Source of the DNA: Streptomyces sp. BA2
Lineage (GTDB): Bacteria; Actinomycetota; Actinomycetes; Streptomycetales; Streptomycetaceae
Direction: 5' to 3'
DNA: 64,000 nucleotides
NCBI RefSeq assembly: GCF_009769735.1
Contig: NZ_WSRO01000002.1
Coordinates: 5,096,001-5,160,000 of the forward strand
The notes under the pieces are model-generated. The model did no database searches and was not told the DNA's origin. It was given only the letters and a program-made list of their open reading frames with translations. A program made the translations under genes and the position numbers. This document shows, in pieces, positions 1 to 8,191 of this stretch (positions are counted from its first letter, which is position 1; the number at the start of each line of letters is the position of its first letter).

Positions 1-280
1 CCGGGGTCCTGGCGGACGGATACTCCCCACCCACCCACCCCATCCCGGCGGCTTGGACGGCGAACACTCCCCACCGTCCCAAGCCGCGCCGCAGGTCCTG
101 GACGACGGACACTTCCCGCCCACCCGCCCCAACGGGCCTGGGAGCCCTGGACCGCGGACATTCCCCGCCCACCCACCCCAACCCGCGCCGGCGTCCTGGA
201 CGGTGGGCACGCCCCGCCCGCCCCAAGCCGCGCCCGGCAGGCCTGAGCGGCGGGCAGCTCCCCCCCCCCGCCCACCCCCC
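1..280. repeat. Degenerate GC-rich tandem repeats
   Basis: About five imperfect copies of a roughly 55-60 bp unit. Each copy has a CCTGGACGGCGGACACTCC-like part followed by a pyrimidine-rich run of CCCACC blocks. Frames here are open only because the sequence is GC-rich, and their translations are Pro/Arg-rich with no domain. The stretch 281-373 is more of the same and I see no gene in 1-439. Confidence 0.6.
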
Positions 281-373
281 CCCGGTCCCCAGCCGGGAAG
301 CCGTGCCGCACCCACCCCCCCCCACACCGCAGGGCAATCGGGTGGGTGGGTGGGAAAGCTTGTGCGGGAGCAC

Positions 374-410
374 GGATGGGCCCCGCCTCAGAACGAGGCG
401 GGACCCATCC
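374..410 (-). terminator. Terminator downstream of crp
   Basis: Two 16-nt arms (374-389 and 395-410) pair with one mismatch around a 5-nt loop. The stem contains CCCGCCTC/GAGGCGGG. It lies 30 bp past the crp stop codon on the minus strand. There is no clear U-run, as is common for Streptomyces terminators. Confidence 0.7.
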
Positions 411-439
411 GCGTACGAAACAGCGTCAGCGAAAACGCA

Positions 440-1114
440 TCAGCGCGACCGCTTGGCCAACCTCTCCACATCCAGCAAAATCACCGCACGCGCCTCCAGC
501 CGAAGCCAGCCGCGCCCCGCGAAGTCCGCCAGAGCCTTGTTGACCGTCTCGCGGGAGGCGCCGACCAGCTGGGCCAGCTCTTCCTGCGTGAGGTCGTGCA
601 CGACGTGGATGCCCTCTTCGGACTGCACACCGAAGCGGCGCGACAGGTCGAGAAGGGCGCGGGCCACACGCCCGGGCACGTCGGAGAAGACCAGATCGGA
701 CATCTGGTCATTCGTCTTGCGCAGGCGCCGCGCAACGGCACGCAGCAGCGCCGCGGCCACCTCGGGCCGTGCGTTCAGCCACGGCTGAAGGTCGCCGTGG
801 CCCAGACCGAGCAGCTTGACCTCGGTGAGCGCGGAGGCGGTGGCCGTACGCGGGCCCGGGTCGAACAGCGAGAGCTCACCGATGAGCTCGCCGGGGCCGA
901 GCACCGCGAGCATGTTCTCGCGGCCGTCGGGTGAGGTGCGGTGAAGCTTCACCTTGCCCTCGGTGACCACGTAAAGGCGGTCTCCGGGGTCGCCCTCATG
1001 GAAAAGCGCATCCCCGCGCGCGAGCGTCACCTCACTCATGGAGGCGCGGAGCTCCGCGGCCTGCTCGTCATCGAGCGCCGCGAAGAGCGGGGCGCGCCGC
1101 AGAACGTCGTCCAC
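440..1114 (-). CDS. crp: Crp/Fnr-family cAMP-receptor-type regulator
   Basis: A 224-residue protein of typical Crp length. The N-terminal cyclic-nucleotide-binding beta roll covers about residues 8-120 and includes LFHEGDPGDRLYVV and GPGELIGELSLFD. A C-terminal winged helix carries LTQEELAQLVGASRETVNKAL, the recognition-helix region of the family. In Streptomyces this protein is a global regulator of germination, growth and antibiotic production. It is monocistronic with a hairpin downstream, and endonuclease III is transcribed divergently from the other side of a 184-bp gap. Confidence 0.93.
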   Translation of the reverse strand: MDDVLRRAPLFAALDDEQAAELRASMSEVTLARGDALFHEGDPGDRLYVVTEGKVKLHRTSPDGRENMLAVLGPGELIGELSLFDPGPRTATASALTEVKLLGLGHGDLQPWLNARPEVAAALLRAVARRLRKTNDQMSDLVFSDVPGRVARALLDLSRRFGVQSEEGIHVVHDLTQEELAQLVGASRETVNKALADFAGRGWLRLEARAVILLDVERLAKRSR

Positions 1115-1298
1115 GAGTTCTCTCCTTGTCGGCCTGCATCAGGGGACTGTGGTCCCCCCATTTTGCCGGACGGTCCAAACAGTGTGATCAGTCACAAGTC
1201 TGCCGCACCGGCGTCGCAAGCTGTGCGGGAGGGGGCCAATTGGGGGCCGATCCATAGGGTCCAGGGCGGATGTCAGTGTCGGGCTCTAGGCTGGCCGG

Positions 1299-2405
1299 GT
1301 GTCCAAAAAGCCGGTGAGAGCACAGGCCAGGAGGGCTGGGAAGGTGACCGCCCTCCCGGATTCCGCTGTGGGCGAACAGACTTCCACTGAACCAGAGAAT
1401 GCGACAAAAGGGACAAAGGTGCCACCGGTGAGGAAGCCTTCGGAGAAGCATCAGGCCACAGCCGACGCGACGAAACCTACCTCGGCCACGAAGACCGCCG
1501 CCCCAGCGAAGCAGACCGCTCCAGCGAAGAAAACCGCCACCCCGGCCAAGAAAACCGCCCCGCCGAAAAAAGCTGCCCCCGCCAAGCCCAAGTCCGAGGC
1601 CAAGCCCGAGCCCGAGGCCAAGCCCAAAGCCAAAGCCAAGCCCGAGTCCCGCGCAGCCCTCGTCCGCCGAGCCCGCCGTATCAACCGCGAGCTCGCCGAT
1701 GTGTACTCGTACGCCCACCCCGAGTTGGACTTCGAGAACCCCTTCGAGCTGCTCATCGCCACGGTCCTCTCCGCGCAGACCACCGACCTGCGGGTGAACC
1801 AAACGACGCCGCGCCTCTTCGCCGCGTACCCGACCCCGGAGGACCTAGCCGCCGCCAACCCCGAAGAGGTCGAGGAGTTGATCCGGCCGACCGGGTTCTT
1901 CCGGGCGAAGACCAAGTCGATCATGGGGCTCGCCACCGCCCTCAGGGACAACCACGGCGGCGAGGTCCCCGGCCGCATAGAAGACCTCGTCAAGCTGCCC
2001 GGCGTAGGACGCAAGACCGCGTTCGTCGTGCTCGGGAACGCCTTCGGAGTCCCCGGCATCACCGTGGACACCCACTTCGGACGGCTCGTCCGGCGCTGGA
2101 AGTGGACCGAGGAGACCGACCCGGTGAAGGTCGAGGCCGTCATCGCCGACCTCTTCCCGAAGAGCGAGTGGACGATGCTCTCGCACCGCGTGATCTTCCA
2201 CGGCCGCCGGATCTGCCACTCCCGCAAGCCCGCCTGCGGCGCCTGCCCGATCGCCGATCTCTGCCCGTCGTACGGAGAGGGCGAGACCGACCCGGAGAAG
2301 GCGAAGAAGCTCCTGAAGTACGAGATGGGCGGCCTGCCGGGCCAGCGCCTCAAGCCCCCGCCGGACTACCCGGGGAAGGCCGCGCCCCCGCTGGGCGCCG
2401 CATGA
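1299..2405 (+). CDS. nth: Endonuclease III with a Lys/Ala/Pro-rich N-terminal extension
   Basis: DNA glycosylase/AP lyase for oxidised pyrimidines in base excision repair. The catalytic part (about residues 120-340) has the helix-hairpin-helix [14 protein letters not shown] with the lyase Lys, then VDTHFGRL with the catalytic Asp. A [4Fe-4S] cluster motif C-x6-C-x2-C-x5-C lies near residues 304-320. The first roughly 115 residues are an odd extension built from AKKTA/PAKK-type repeats, resembling a histone H1 or HupS tail. The family is usually about 210-260 residues, so this 368-residue form is long. The GTG at 1299 gives the full tail, but a later start cannot be excluded. Confidence 0.9.
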   Translation: MSKKPVRAQARRAGKVTALPDSAVGEQTSTEPENATKGTKVPPVRKPSEKHQATADATKPTSATKTAAPAKQTAPAKKTATPAKKTAPPKKAAPAKPKSEAKPEPEAKPKAKAKPESRAALVRRARRINRELADVYSYAHPELDFENPFELLIATVLSAQTTDLRVNQTTPRLFAAYPTPEDLAAANPEEVEELIRPTGFFRAKTKSIMGLATALRDNHGGEVPGRIEDLVKLPGVGRKTAFVVLGNAFGVPGITVDTHFGRLVRRWKWTEETDPVKVEAVIADLFPKSEWTMLSHRVIFHGRRICHSRKPACGACPIADLCPSYGEGETDPEKAKKLLKYEMGGLPGQRLKPPPDYPGKAAPPLGAA

Positions 2406-2460
2406 GCGAGGAACCAACCGAGGGTCCACAGGCGTTGTCCACAGTTGGACGGGGGTGCCG

Positions 2461-3300
2461 ATGACGCACGCGAGCGACACGAGCGAGACAACCGACACGA
2501 GCCATACGCACATGAGCGATGGGAACGGCTTCGAGGGACCCGGCGGACCCGGCGGACCCGGCGCACCCGGCAGACCCGGCGGACCCGGCGGCACAGGTCG
2601 CCCTGCACGAAGCCCATCAGGCAGCCCCAACGGACACGTGCGCCTCAGCACCGAAGGACTCCCCGCCTGGCTGGACCCCGTCGCCCGCGCCGCCGAGACC
2701 GTCCAGCCGACCCAGCTCAGCCGCTTCCTGCCCCCGGAGAGCGGCGCCGGACGCCAGTCCGCCGTGCTGATCCTCTTCGGAGAGGGCGCGCGCGGCCCCG
2801 AGCTGCTCCTGATGGAGCGTTCGGGGAGCCTGCGCTCGCACGCGGGCCAGCCCTCCTTCCCCGGCGGCTCCCTCGACCCCGAGGACGGCGATCCGCTCGC
2901 CGACGGCCCCCTGCGCGCCGCGCTGCGCGAGGCCGAGGAGGAGACCGGGCTCGACCCCCGAGGCGTCCAGCTCTTCGGCGTGCTGCCCAAGCTCTTCATC
3001 CCGGTGAGCGACTTCGTGGTGACCCCGGTGCTCGGCTGGTGGCGCACGCCCACCCCCGTCGGCGTCGTCGATCCGGCCGAGACCGCCCGCGTCTTCACGG
3101 TTCCCGTGTCCGATCTCACGGATCCCGACAACCGCGCGACGACGGTTCATCCGAGCGGCCACCGAGGCCCGGCCTTCCTCGTCGAATCCGCTCTGGTCTG
3201 GGGTTTTACGGCCGGAGTGATCGACAGAATCCTGCACTTCGCAGGCTGGGAGCGCCCCTGGGACCGCACCAAGCAGGTGCCGCTCGACTGGCGCGCATGA
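2461..3300 (+). CDS. Nudix CoA pyrophosphatase-like hydrolase
   Basis: A 279-residue Nudix hydrolase. The Nudix box is visible from PGGSLDPEDGDP through REAEEETGLD, and the CoA-pyrophosphatase signature LLMERSGSLRSHAGQPSFPGG precedes it. It probably hydrolyses CoA or derivatives to phosphopantetheine and 3',5'-ADP. Residues about 22-45 are a low-complexity run of Gly-Pro-X triplets (GPGGPGGPGAPGRPGGPGG), a collagen-like linker unusual in this family. The ATG at 2461 was preferred over the GTG at 2455. It follows nth by 55 bp and is probably co-transcribed with the protease gene after it. Confidence 0.88.
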   Translation: MTHASDTSETTDTSHTHMSDGNGFEGPGGPGGPGAPGRPGGPGGTGRPARSPSGSPNGHVRLSTEGLPAWLDPVARAAETVQPTQLSRFLPPESGAGRQSAVLILFGEGARGPELLLMERSGSLRSHAGQPSFPGGSLDPEDGDPLADGPLRAALREAEEETGLDPRGVQLFGVLPKLFIPVSDFVVTPVLGWWRTPTPVGVVDPAETARVFTVPVSDLTDPDNRATTVHPSGHRGPAFLVESALVWGFTAGVIDRILHFAGWERPWDRTKQVPLDWRA

Positions 3301-3349
3301 CAAGGTTGCGGGGACGTGGCGACCGCGATGCGAGGCGAGGATTGAATCG

Positions 3350-4552
3350 GTGAACGTGCTGGACATCCTTTTGGTGGTCGCCGCCGTGTGGTTCGCGGTC
3401 GTCGGTTATCGCCAGGGATTCGTCGTCGGCATCCTGTCGGTGATCGGTTTCCTGGGCGGCGGACTCGTCGCGGTGTACCTGCTGCCCGTCATCTGGGCCG
3501 CCCTCACGGACGACGAGGGAGCGGTGAGCACGACGGCCGCCGTCGTCGCCGTGGTCATCGTGATCGTCTGTGCCTCCATCGGCCAGGCCTTCACCACCCA
3601 CTTGGGCAACAAGCTCCGCCGGTACATCACTTGGCAGCCCGCCCGCGCCTTGGACGCCACGGGCGGCGCGCTGGTCAACGTACTGGCGATGCTCCTCGTC
3701 GCCTGGCTGATCGGCTCCGCCCTCGCGGGTACGACGCTGCCGACGGTCGGCAAGGAAGTACGCAACTCCAAGATCCTGCTCGGCGTCTCGCGCACGCTGC
3801 CCGACCAGGCCGACACCTGGTTCGCGGACTTCTCCTCGGTCCTTGCGCGCAACGGCTTCCCGCAGGTCTTCAGCCCGTTCTCGAACGAGCCCATCACCGA
3901 GGTCCAGGCCCCCGACCCCAGGCTCGCCAAGAGCGAGGTCGCCACGAAGGCCAGGCGCTCCATCGTGAAGGTGCAGGGCGAGGCCCGCGGCTGCGGCAAG
4001 GTCCTCGAAGGCACCGGCTTCGTCTTCTCCGAGCGCCGCGTGATGACCAACGCGCACGTGGTCGGCGGCGTGGACGACCCGACGGTGCAGATAGGCGGAG
4101 ACGGCAGGACGTACGACGCGAAGGTCGTGCTCTACGACTGGGAGCGCGACATCGCCGTACTGGACGTGCCGACTCTCCAGGCGCCCGCGCTGCAGTTCAC
4201 GTCCAAGGACGCGGTCAGCGGTGACAACGCGATCGTCGCGGGCTTCCCGGAGAACGGCCCGTACGACGTCCGCCCCGCGCGCGTGCGCGGTCGCATCACG
4301 GCCAACGGCCCGGACATCTACCACCGGGGCACCGTGCGCCGCGATGTGTACTCGCTCTACGCGACCGTCCGCCAGGGCAACTCAGGCGGCCCGCTGCTCA
4401 CGCCCGAAGGCAAGGTCTACGGCGTGGTCTTCGCGAAGTCGCTCGACGACCCGGACACCGGCTATGCCCTCACCGTCGACGAGGTCCGTGAGGACATCGA
4501 GGAAGGCCGTACAGCCAACCAAGAGGTCGACAGCGAGGCTTGCGCGCTCTAG
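3350..4552 (+). CDS. MarP-like membrane serine protease (CvpA plus trypsin-like domain)
   Basis: A 400-residue protein. The first roughly 165 residues form about four membrane helices of CvpA type. A periplasm-facing chymotrypsin/HtrA-like domain follows, with His in TNAHVVGG, Asp in ERDIAVLDV and Ser in RQGNSGGPLL. This is the architecture of mycobacterial MarP (Rv3671c), which protects against acid stress by processing a peptidoglycan hydrolase. The substrate here is unknown. The nudix-protease neighbourhood resembles the mycobacterial nth-nudix-marP order, which supports the assignment. Confidence 0.9.
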   Translation: MNVLDILLVVAAVWFAVVGYRQGFVVGILSVIGFLGGGLVAVYLLPVIWAALTDDEGAVSTTAAVVAVVIVIVCASIGQAFTTHLGNKLRRYITWQPARALDATGGALVNVLAMLLVAWLIGSALAGTTLPTVGKEVRNSKILLGVSRTLPDQADTWFADFSSVLARNGFPQVFSPFSNEPITEVQAPDPRLAKSEVATKARRSIVKVQGEARGCGKVLEGTGFVFSERRVMTNAHVVGGVDDPTVQIGGDGRTYDAKVVLYDWERDIAVLDVPTLQAPALQFTSKDAVSGDNAIVAGFPENGPYDVRPARVRGRITANGPDIYHRGTVRRDVYSLYATVRQGNSGGPLLTPEGKVYGVVFAKSLDDPDTGYALTVDEVREDIEEGRTANQEVDSEACAL

Positions 4553-4677
4553 CGGGGCGCAGTCCTCTAGCGGGGCGCAGTCGGGAGAGCGGTCGGATCG
4601 TCGCGCGGAAGCGTTGGGACCAGTCGCGTGGAAGCGATCGGATCCAGTCGCGCGGAAGCGATCGGATCAGTCGCGCG
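4547..4677. repeat. Short tandem repeats in a 430-bp gene-free gap
   Basis: Immediately after the protease stop codon, a 17-bp unit (CTCTAGCGGGGCGCAGT) occurs twice at 4546-4579. Between 4595 and 4677 there are about 3.5 copies of a 23-24 bp unit centred on CAGTCGCGCGGAAGCGATCG. The rest of 4678-4982 holds no gene, RNA or clear terminator that I can support. Confidence 0.7.
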
Positions 4678-4982
4678 TATGCCTCAGCCGCGCCGAGACC
4701 CAGCGGGCCCTGCGGCGCAGGATGTGGGGAATGCCGATGCCTTGAGCAGGGCCCTCATGGCCCGGATCGTGCGGACCGCCCCTCTCACGGCTGTTCAGCG
4801 CTGTGGCCGAGCGGCGGTTGCGTGCTGCGTCACTGTAGTCGTGCGTCCAGCCCATACCCGGACGTGTGCCCGTGCCCCAAGGTCGGTAATCGCGCCCACG
4901 GGCCCCAATTGGCCTATGCGGGAGGCAATTGGCCGTTCGAAGGACAGGTGTTCGCACGGCACCGAATCGGGGCTCGGCGAAC

Positions 4983-5930
4983 CTACCGGTCCGGCTCGGG
5001 ATCCTTCAGCCAGTTCACCAGCTCGGTCGAGAAAGCGACAGGGTCCTCCTCCTGCGGGAAGTGCCCCAGACCGTCGAACAGCCGCCAACGGTAAGGCGCT
5101 TCGACGTACTCGCCCGATCCGGCCGCGCTGCGTGTGCGCATCACGGGGTCGAGCGATCCGTGCAGATGCAGCGTGGGAACCCGTACGGGCCGCTTCATGC
5201 GCCGGTTGAACTGGATGCCGTCGGGGCGGGCCATCGACCGCACCATCCAGCGGTACGGCTCGATCGAGCAGTGCGCCGTCGACGGAATCGTCATGGCACG
5301 GCGGTACGTCTCCACCGACTCGTCGTCCGGGAGCCGCGGCCCCGACCAGTCCCGCACCAGACGCCCCACCAGAGCGGCGTCGTCCGCGACGAGTTGACGC
5401 TCCGGCACCCACGGCCGCTGGAAGCCCCACACGTACGAGGCCGCGGAGGTCTGCTTGCGGTCCGACAGCATCGCCGAGCGCCAGCGCCGCGGGTGCGGCA
5501 TCGAGGAGACGGCGAGGCGGCGCACCAGCTTGGGCCGCATCACGGCCGCCGTCCACGCGAGGTATCCGCCGAGGTCGTGCCCGACGAGCGCGGCGTCCGG
5601 CTCACCGAGCGACCGGACGACGCCCGTGATGTCGAGCGCGAGGTTCGCCGGGTCGTAACCACGCGGCGTACGGTCGCTGCCGCCCATGCCCCGCAGGTCC
5701 ATCGCGACCGCACGGAAGCCCGCGTCGGCGAGTGCCACCATCTGATGCCGCCAGGTCCACCAGAACTGCGGGAAGCCGTGCAGGAGCAGCACGAGCGGCC
5801 CGTCGCCCATCTCGGCGATGTGGAAGCGGGCGCCGTTGGCGGCGACGTCCCGGTGGGTCCACGGTCCTTCGATGCGTACGAGTGACGTCGGTTGGGCCGG
5901 ATGGGGGGCGGGCGTGGCAGGGTCCGTCAT
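4983..5930 (-). CDS. Alpha/beta hydrolase, epoxide-hydrolase-like
   Basis: A 315-residue alpha/beta-hydrolase fold. The oxyanion segment HGFPQFWWTWRHQ is followed by the nucleophile elbow LVGHDLGGYLAW with Asp as nucleophile. The acid is probably in HGSLDPVMRT and the base is His in FDGLGHFPQEE. An Asp nucleophile and the HGFPxFW motif point to epoxide hydrolase or haloalkane dehalogenase rather than a Ser esterase. The start ATG overlaps the stop of the upstream DUF1469 gene by 4 bp, so the two genes form an operon. Confidence 0.85.
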   Translation of the reverse strand: MTDPATPAPHPAQPTSLVRIEGPWTHRDVAANGARFHIAEMGDGPLVLLLHGFPQFWWTWRHQMVALADAGFRAVAMDLRGMGGSDRTPRGYDPANLALDITGVVRSLGEPDAALVGHDLGGYLAWTAAVMRPKLVRRLAVSSMPHPRRWRSAMLSDRKQTSAASYVWGFQRPWVPERQLVADDAALVGRLVRDWSGPRLPDDESVETYRRAMTIPSTAHCSIEPYRWMVRSMARPDGIQFNRRMKRPVRVPTLHLHGSLDPVMRTRSAAGSGEYVEAPYRWRLFDGLGHFPQEEDPVAFSTELVNWLKDPEPDR

Positions 5931-6433
5931 GAAGACGAGCGTGCCACAGCCGCAGCCTTCTCACTGCCACGGTCGAGGGTGGCACCCACGGCGGGTGCGG
6001 GGCCCACCGAACGCGGGTGCGGCTTGACGTTCTGCAGTACGGCAGCCGTCTCCTTGGCCGAAGCGGCGGCCTTCTGCGGGCCCTTGCCCTTCTTGGCCTT
6101 CTTCGCGAAGACGACGCCGATCAGTGCGAGCACCCCGGCGACCAGCACATTCGCCGCGAAGGAGAGCACGAAGCAGATCGCCATGTTCCAGCCGCTCCAG
6201 GTGCGGATGCCGTACGCCAGGGCGAAGCTCAGCATCGGCAGCGAGAAGATCAGCACCGTCCCGGCTGCTGCGAACGCGGCGCCGCCGACCGCACCCCGCT
6301 TGACGTCCTGCCGCAGCTGGGCCTTGGCCAGCGCGATCTCGTCGTGCACAAGCGCGGACATCTCGCTGGTCGCCGTGGAGACCAGCTGGCCGAGGCTGCG
6401 TTCGGTGCCGACGGGCCCGTCGGGTGTGCTCAT
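5927..6433 (-). CDS. DUF1469 / holin-superfamily-III-like membrane protein
   Basis: A 168-residue protein. An amphipathic N-terminal part (STATSEMSALVHDEIALAKAQL) precedes two hydrophobic helices (about residues 52-78 and 85-112) and a basic Ala/Lys-rich tail. This is the layout of the actinobacterial DUF1469 (Phage_holin_3_6) family, which is chromosomal despite its name. The function is unknown. It is translationally coupled to the hydrolase gene downstream. Confidence 0.82.
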   Translation of the reverse strand: MSTPDGPVGTERSLGQLVSTATSEMSALVHDEIALAKAQLRQDVKRGAVGGAAFAAAGTVLIFSLPMLSFALAYGIRTWSGWNMAICFVLSFAANVLVAGVLALIGVVFAKKAKKGKGPQKAAASAKETAAVLQNVKPHPRSVGPAPAVGATLDRGSEKAAAVARSSS

Positions 6434-6452
6434 CGCTTCTCCCCTTCTCCGT

Positions 6453-6498
6453 AAGTCTGCGTAAGCGTGCTCACGAAGTCTGCGTAAGCGTGCTCACG
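6453..6498. repeat. Perfect 23-bp tandem duplication
   Basis: The unit at 6453-6475, which ends in AAGCGTGCTCACG, is repeated exactly at 6476-6498. The pair lies in the 121-bp gap between nhaA and the DUF1469 gene, upstream of the latter. It may be a recent slippage event or paired regulator sites. Confidence 0.8.
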
Positions 6499-6554
6499 TA
6501 CGTCTGGTCAGATACGACCGCCCAGCCCATGCCGCGCAGTCAAGTCTGCTCAGA

Positions 6555-7964
6555 TCATGCCGGACCCTCGTCATCGGCGCGTGCCCCGGCCGACACTTCG
6601 GCAAGCCTGCGATGCTCGGCCGCCTTCTTTTCGTAGATCGCGGCCATCCGCAGGTGGTACTCCGGCTTGTCCTGTTCGTACACGTCCGGGATGCCGTCGA
6701 GGTCGTCGTCGCGCTCCTCGGCGTCGTACAGCGCGCGGTAGCGGGCGTTGCGCATCTTGAGCAGGATCCCGGAAAGGACGGCCGCGATGAGAGAGCCCAT
6801 CAGGACGGCCGCCTTGATCTCATCGGTGAGCAGCGGGTCCTCGCTGAAGGCGAGTTCGCCGATCAGGAGGGAGACGGTGAAGCCGATGCCGGCGAGCGAT
6901 GCGACCGCGAAAACGTCCGGCCAGGCGAGTTCGTCGTTGAGCTCGGCCTTGGTGAAGCGCGCCGCGAGCCAGGTGCCGCCGAAGATGCCGACCGCCTTGC
7001 CGACCACGAGACCGAGCACCACACCGAGCGTCTCCGGCTGGCTGAATACGTCCCCGAGCGCGCCGCCCGACACCGCGACACCGGCGCTGAACAGCGCGAA
7101 CAGCGGCACCGCGAGACCTGCGGAGAGGGGCCGCACCAGGTGCTCGATGTGCTCGCCCGGCGAGTGCTCCTCGCCCTCGCGGCGGCTGCAGCGCAGCATC
7201 AGGCCCATCGCGACACCGGCGATCGTGGCGTGGATGCCGCTGTTGTACATCAGCCCCCAGATGACAAGGGCCAGCGGAACGTAGACGTACCAGCCGCGTA
7301 CGCCCTTGCGGAGCAGCAGCCAGAAGACCGCGAGGCCGATGACCGCGCCGCCCAGGGCCGCGAAGTTGAGGTCGCTGGTGAAGAACACCGCGATGATCAG
7401 GATCGCGAAGAGGTCGTCGACGACGGCGAGGGTGAGCAGGAAGGCACGCAGCGCGGACGGCAGCGAGGTGCCGATGACCGCGAGGACGGCGAGCGCGAAG
7501 GCGATGTCCGTGGCGGTCGGCACCGCCCAGCCGTCCATGGAGCCGCTGCCGACGGTGTTGACCAGGACGTATACGAGAGCGGGTGCGGCCATGCCGCAGA
7601 GCGCGGCGACGACGGGCAGCGCGGCGGCCTTCGGGTCGCGCAGATCGCCCGCGACGAGTTCACGCTTGAGTTCGATGCCGGCGACGAAGAAGAAGACGGC
7701 GAGCAGTCCGTCGGCCGCCCAGTGCTGGATGGAGAGGTCGAGGCCGAGGGAGGCGGGCCCGATGTGGAAACCGCTCACGGACTCGTACGAGCCGCCGGCG
7801 GTGTTCGCCCAGATCAGCGCGGTGACGGCGGCGACGAGGAGGAGGACACCGCCGACGGTCTCGGCACGCAGCGCGTTCGCGACGAAGTTCCGCTCGGGCA
7901 GCGAGAGCCGTCCGAGAACCTTGCGGTTGTTGCGGGGTGCGTTGCTGGGTGCGGGCGCGGCCAC
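6555..7964 (-). CDS. nhaA: Na+/H+ antiporter NhaA
   Basis: A 469-residue membrane antiporter exchanging Na+ or Li+ for protons. Family landmarks are the TM-IV region TDIAFALAVLAVIG and the ion-binding Asp pair in VVDDLFAILI (equivalent to Asp163/164 of E. coli). The length is above the E. coli 388 because of a charged C-terminal tail of about 60 residues rich in Glu, Asp and Arg. It reads in the same direction as acs, but a terminator-like hairpin and about 230 bp separate them. Confidence 0.93.
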   Translation of the reverse strand: MAAPAPSNAPRNNRKVLGRLSLPERNFVANALRAETVGGVLLLVAAVTALIWANTAGGSYESVSGFHIGPASLGLDLSIQHWAADGLLAVFFFVAGIELKRELVAGDLRDPKAAALPVVAALCGMAAPALVYVLVNTVGSGSMDGWAVPTATDIAFALAVLAVIGTSLPSALRAFLLTLAVVDDLFAILIIAVFFTSDLNFAALGGAVIGLAVFWLLLRKGVRGWYVYVPLALVIWGLMYNSGIHATIAGVAMGLMLRCSRREGEEHSPGEHIEHLVRPLSAGLAVPLFALFSAGVAVSGGALGDVFSQPETLGVVLGLVVGKAVGIFGGTWLAARFTKAELNDELAWPDVFAVASLAGIGFTVSLLIGELAFSEDPLLTDEIKAAVLMGSLIAAVLSGILLKMRNARYRALYDAEERDDDLDGIPDVYEQDKPEYHLRMAAIYEKKAAEHRRLAEVSAGARADDEGPA

Positions 7965-8130
7965 GGGGGTCGACCTCCGGTCGGTAGGCAGGACAAATCA
8001 CTTGCCGACCAGACTTCCCGGCGCACCTAGGTACTTCGTGTCGTGTTTGTTCTTGTCGCGATGTTGACGCGATCCTTAGCGTACCTAACGTGCAACCGGA
8101 CCTATCCGGCGATCGTCACTTTATGCGCAA

Positions 8131-8163
8131 GAGGGGCACCTGGCGCGGTGCCGGGTGCCCCTC
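8131..8163 (-). terminator. Terminator downstream of acs
   Basis: GAGGGGCACC (8131-8140) pairs with GGTGCCCCTC (8154-8163) around a 13-nt loop. The stem is 10 bp and begins about 30 bp beyond the acs stop codon on the minus strand. Confidence 0.75.
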
Positions 8164-8191
8164 TCAGGCGCAGGCCTGACTAGTCCTGGTC

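Noticed and set aside
53-934. 293-residue frame at the window start
   Set aside because: Covers tandem repeats and the antisense of crp; Pro/Arg-rich and without a domain.
6612-8030. 472-residue plus-strand frame opposite nhaA
   Set aside because: Shadow of a clear NhaA gene; charged low-complexity sequence.
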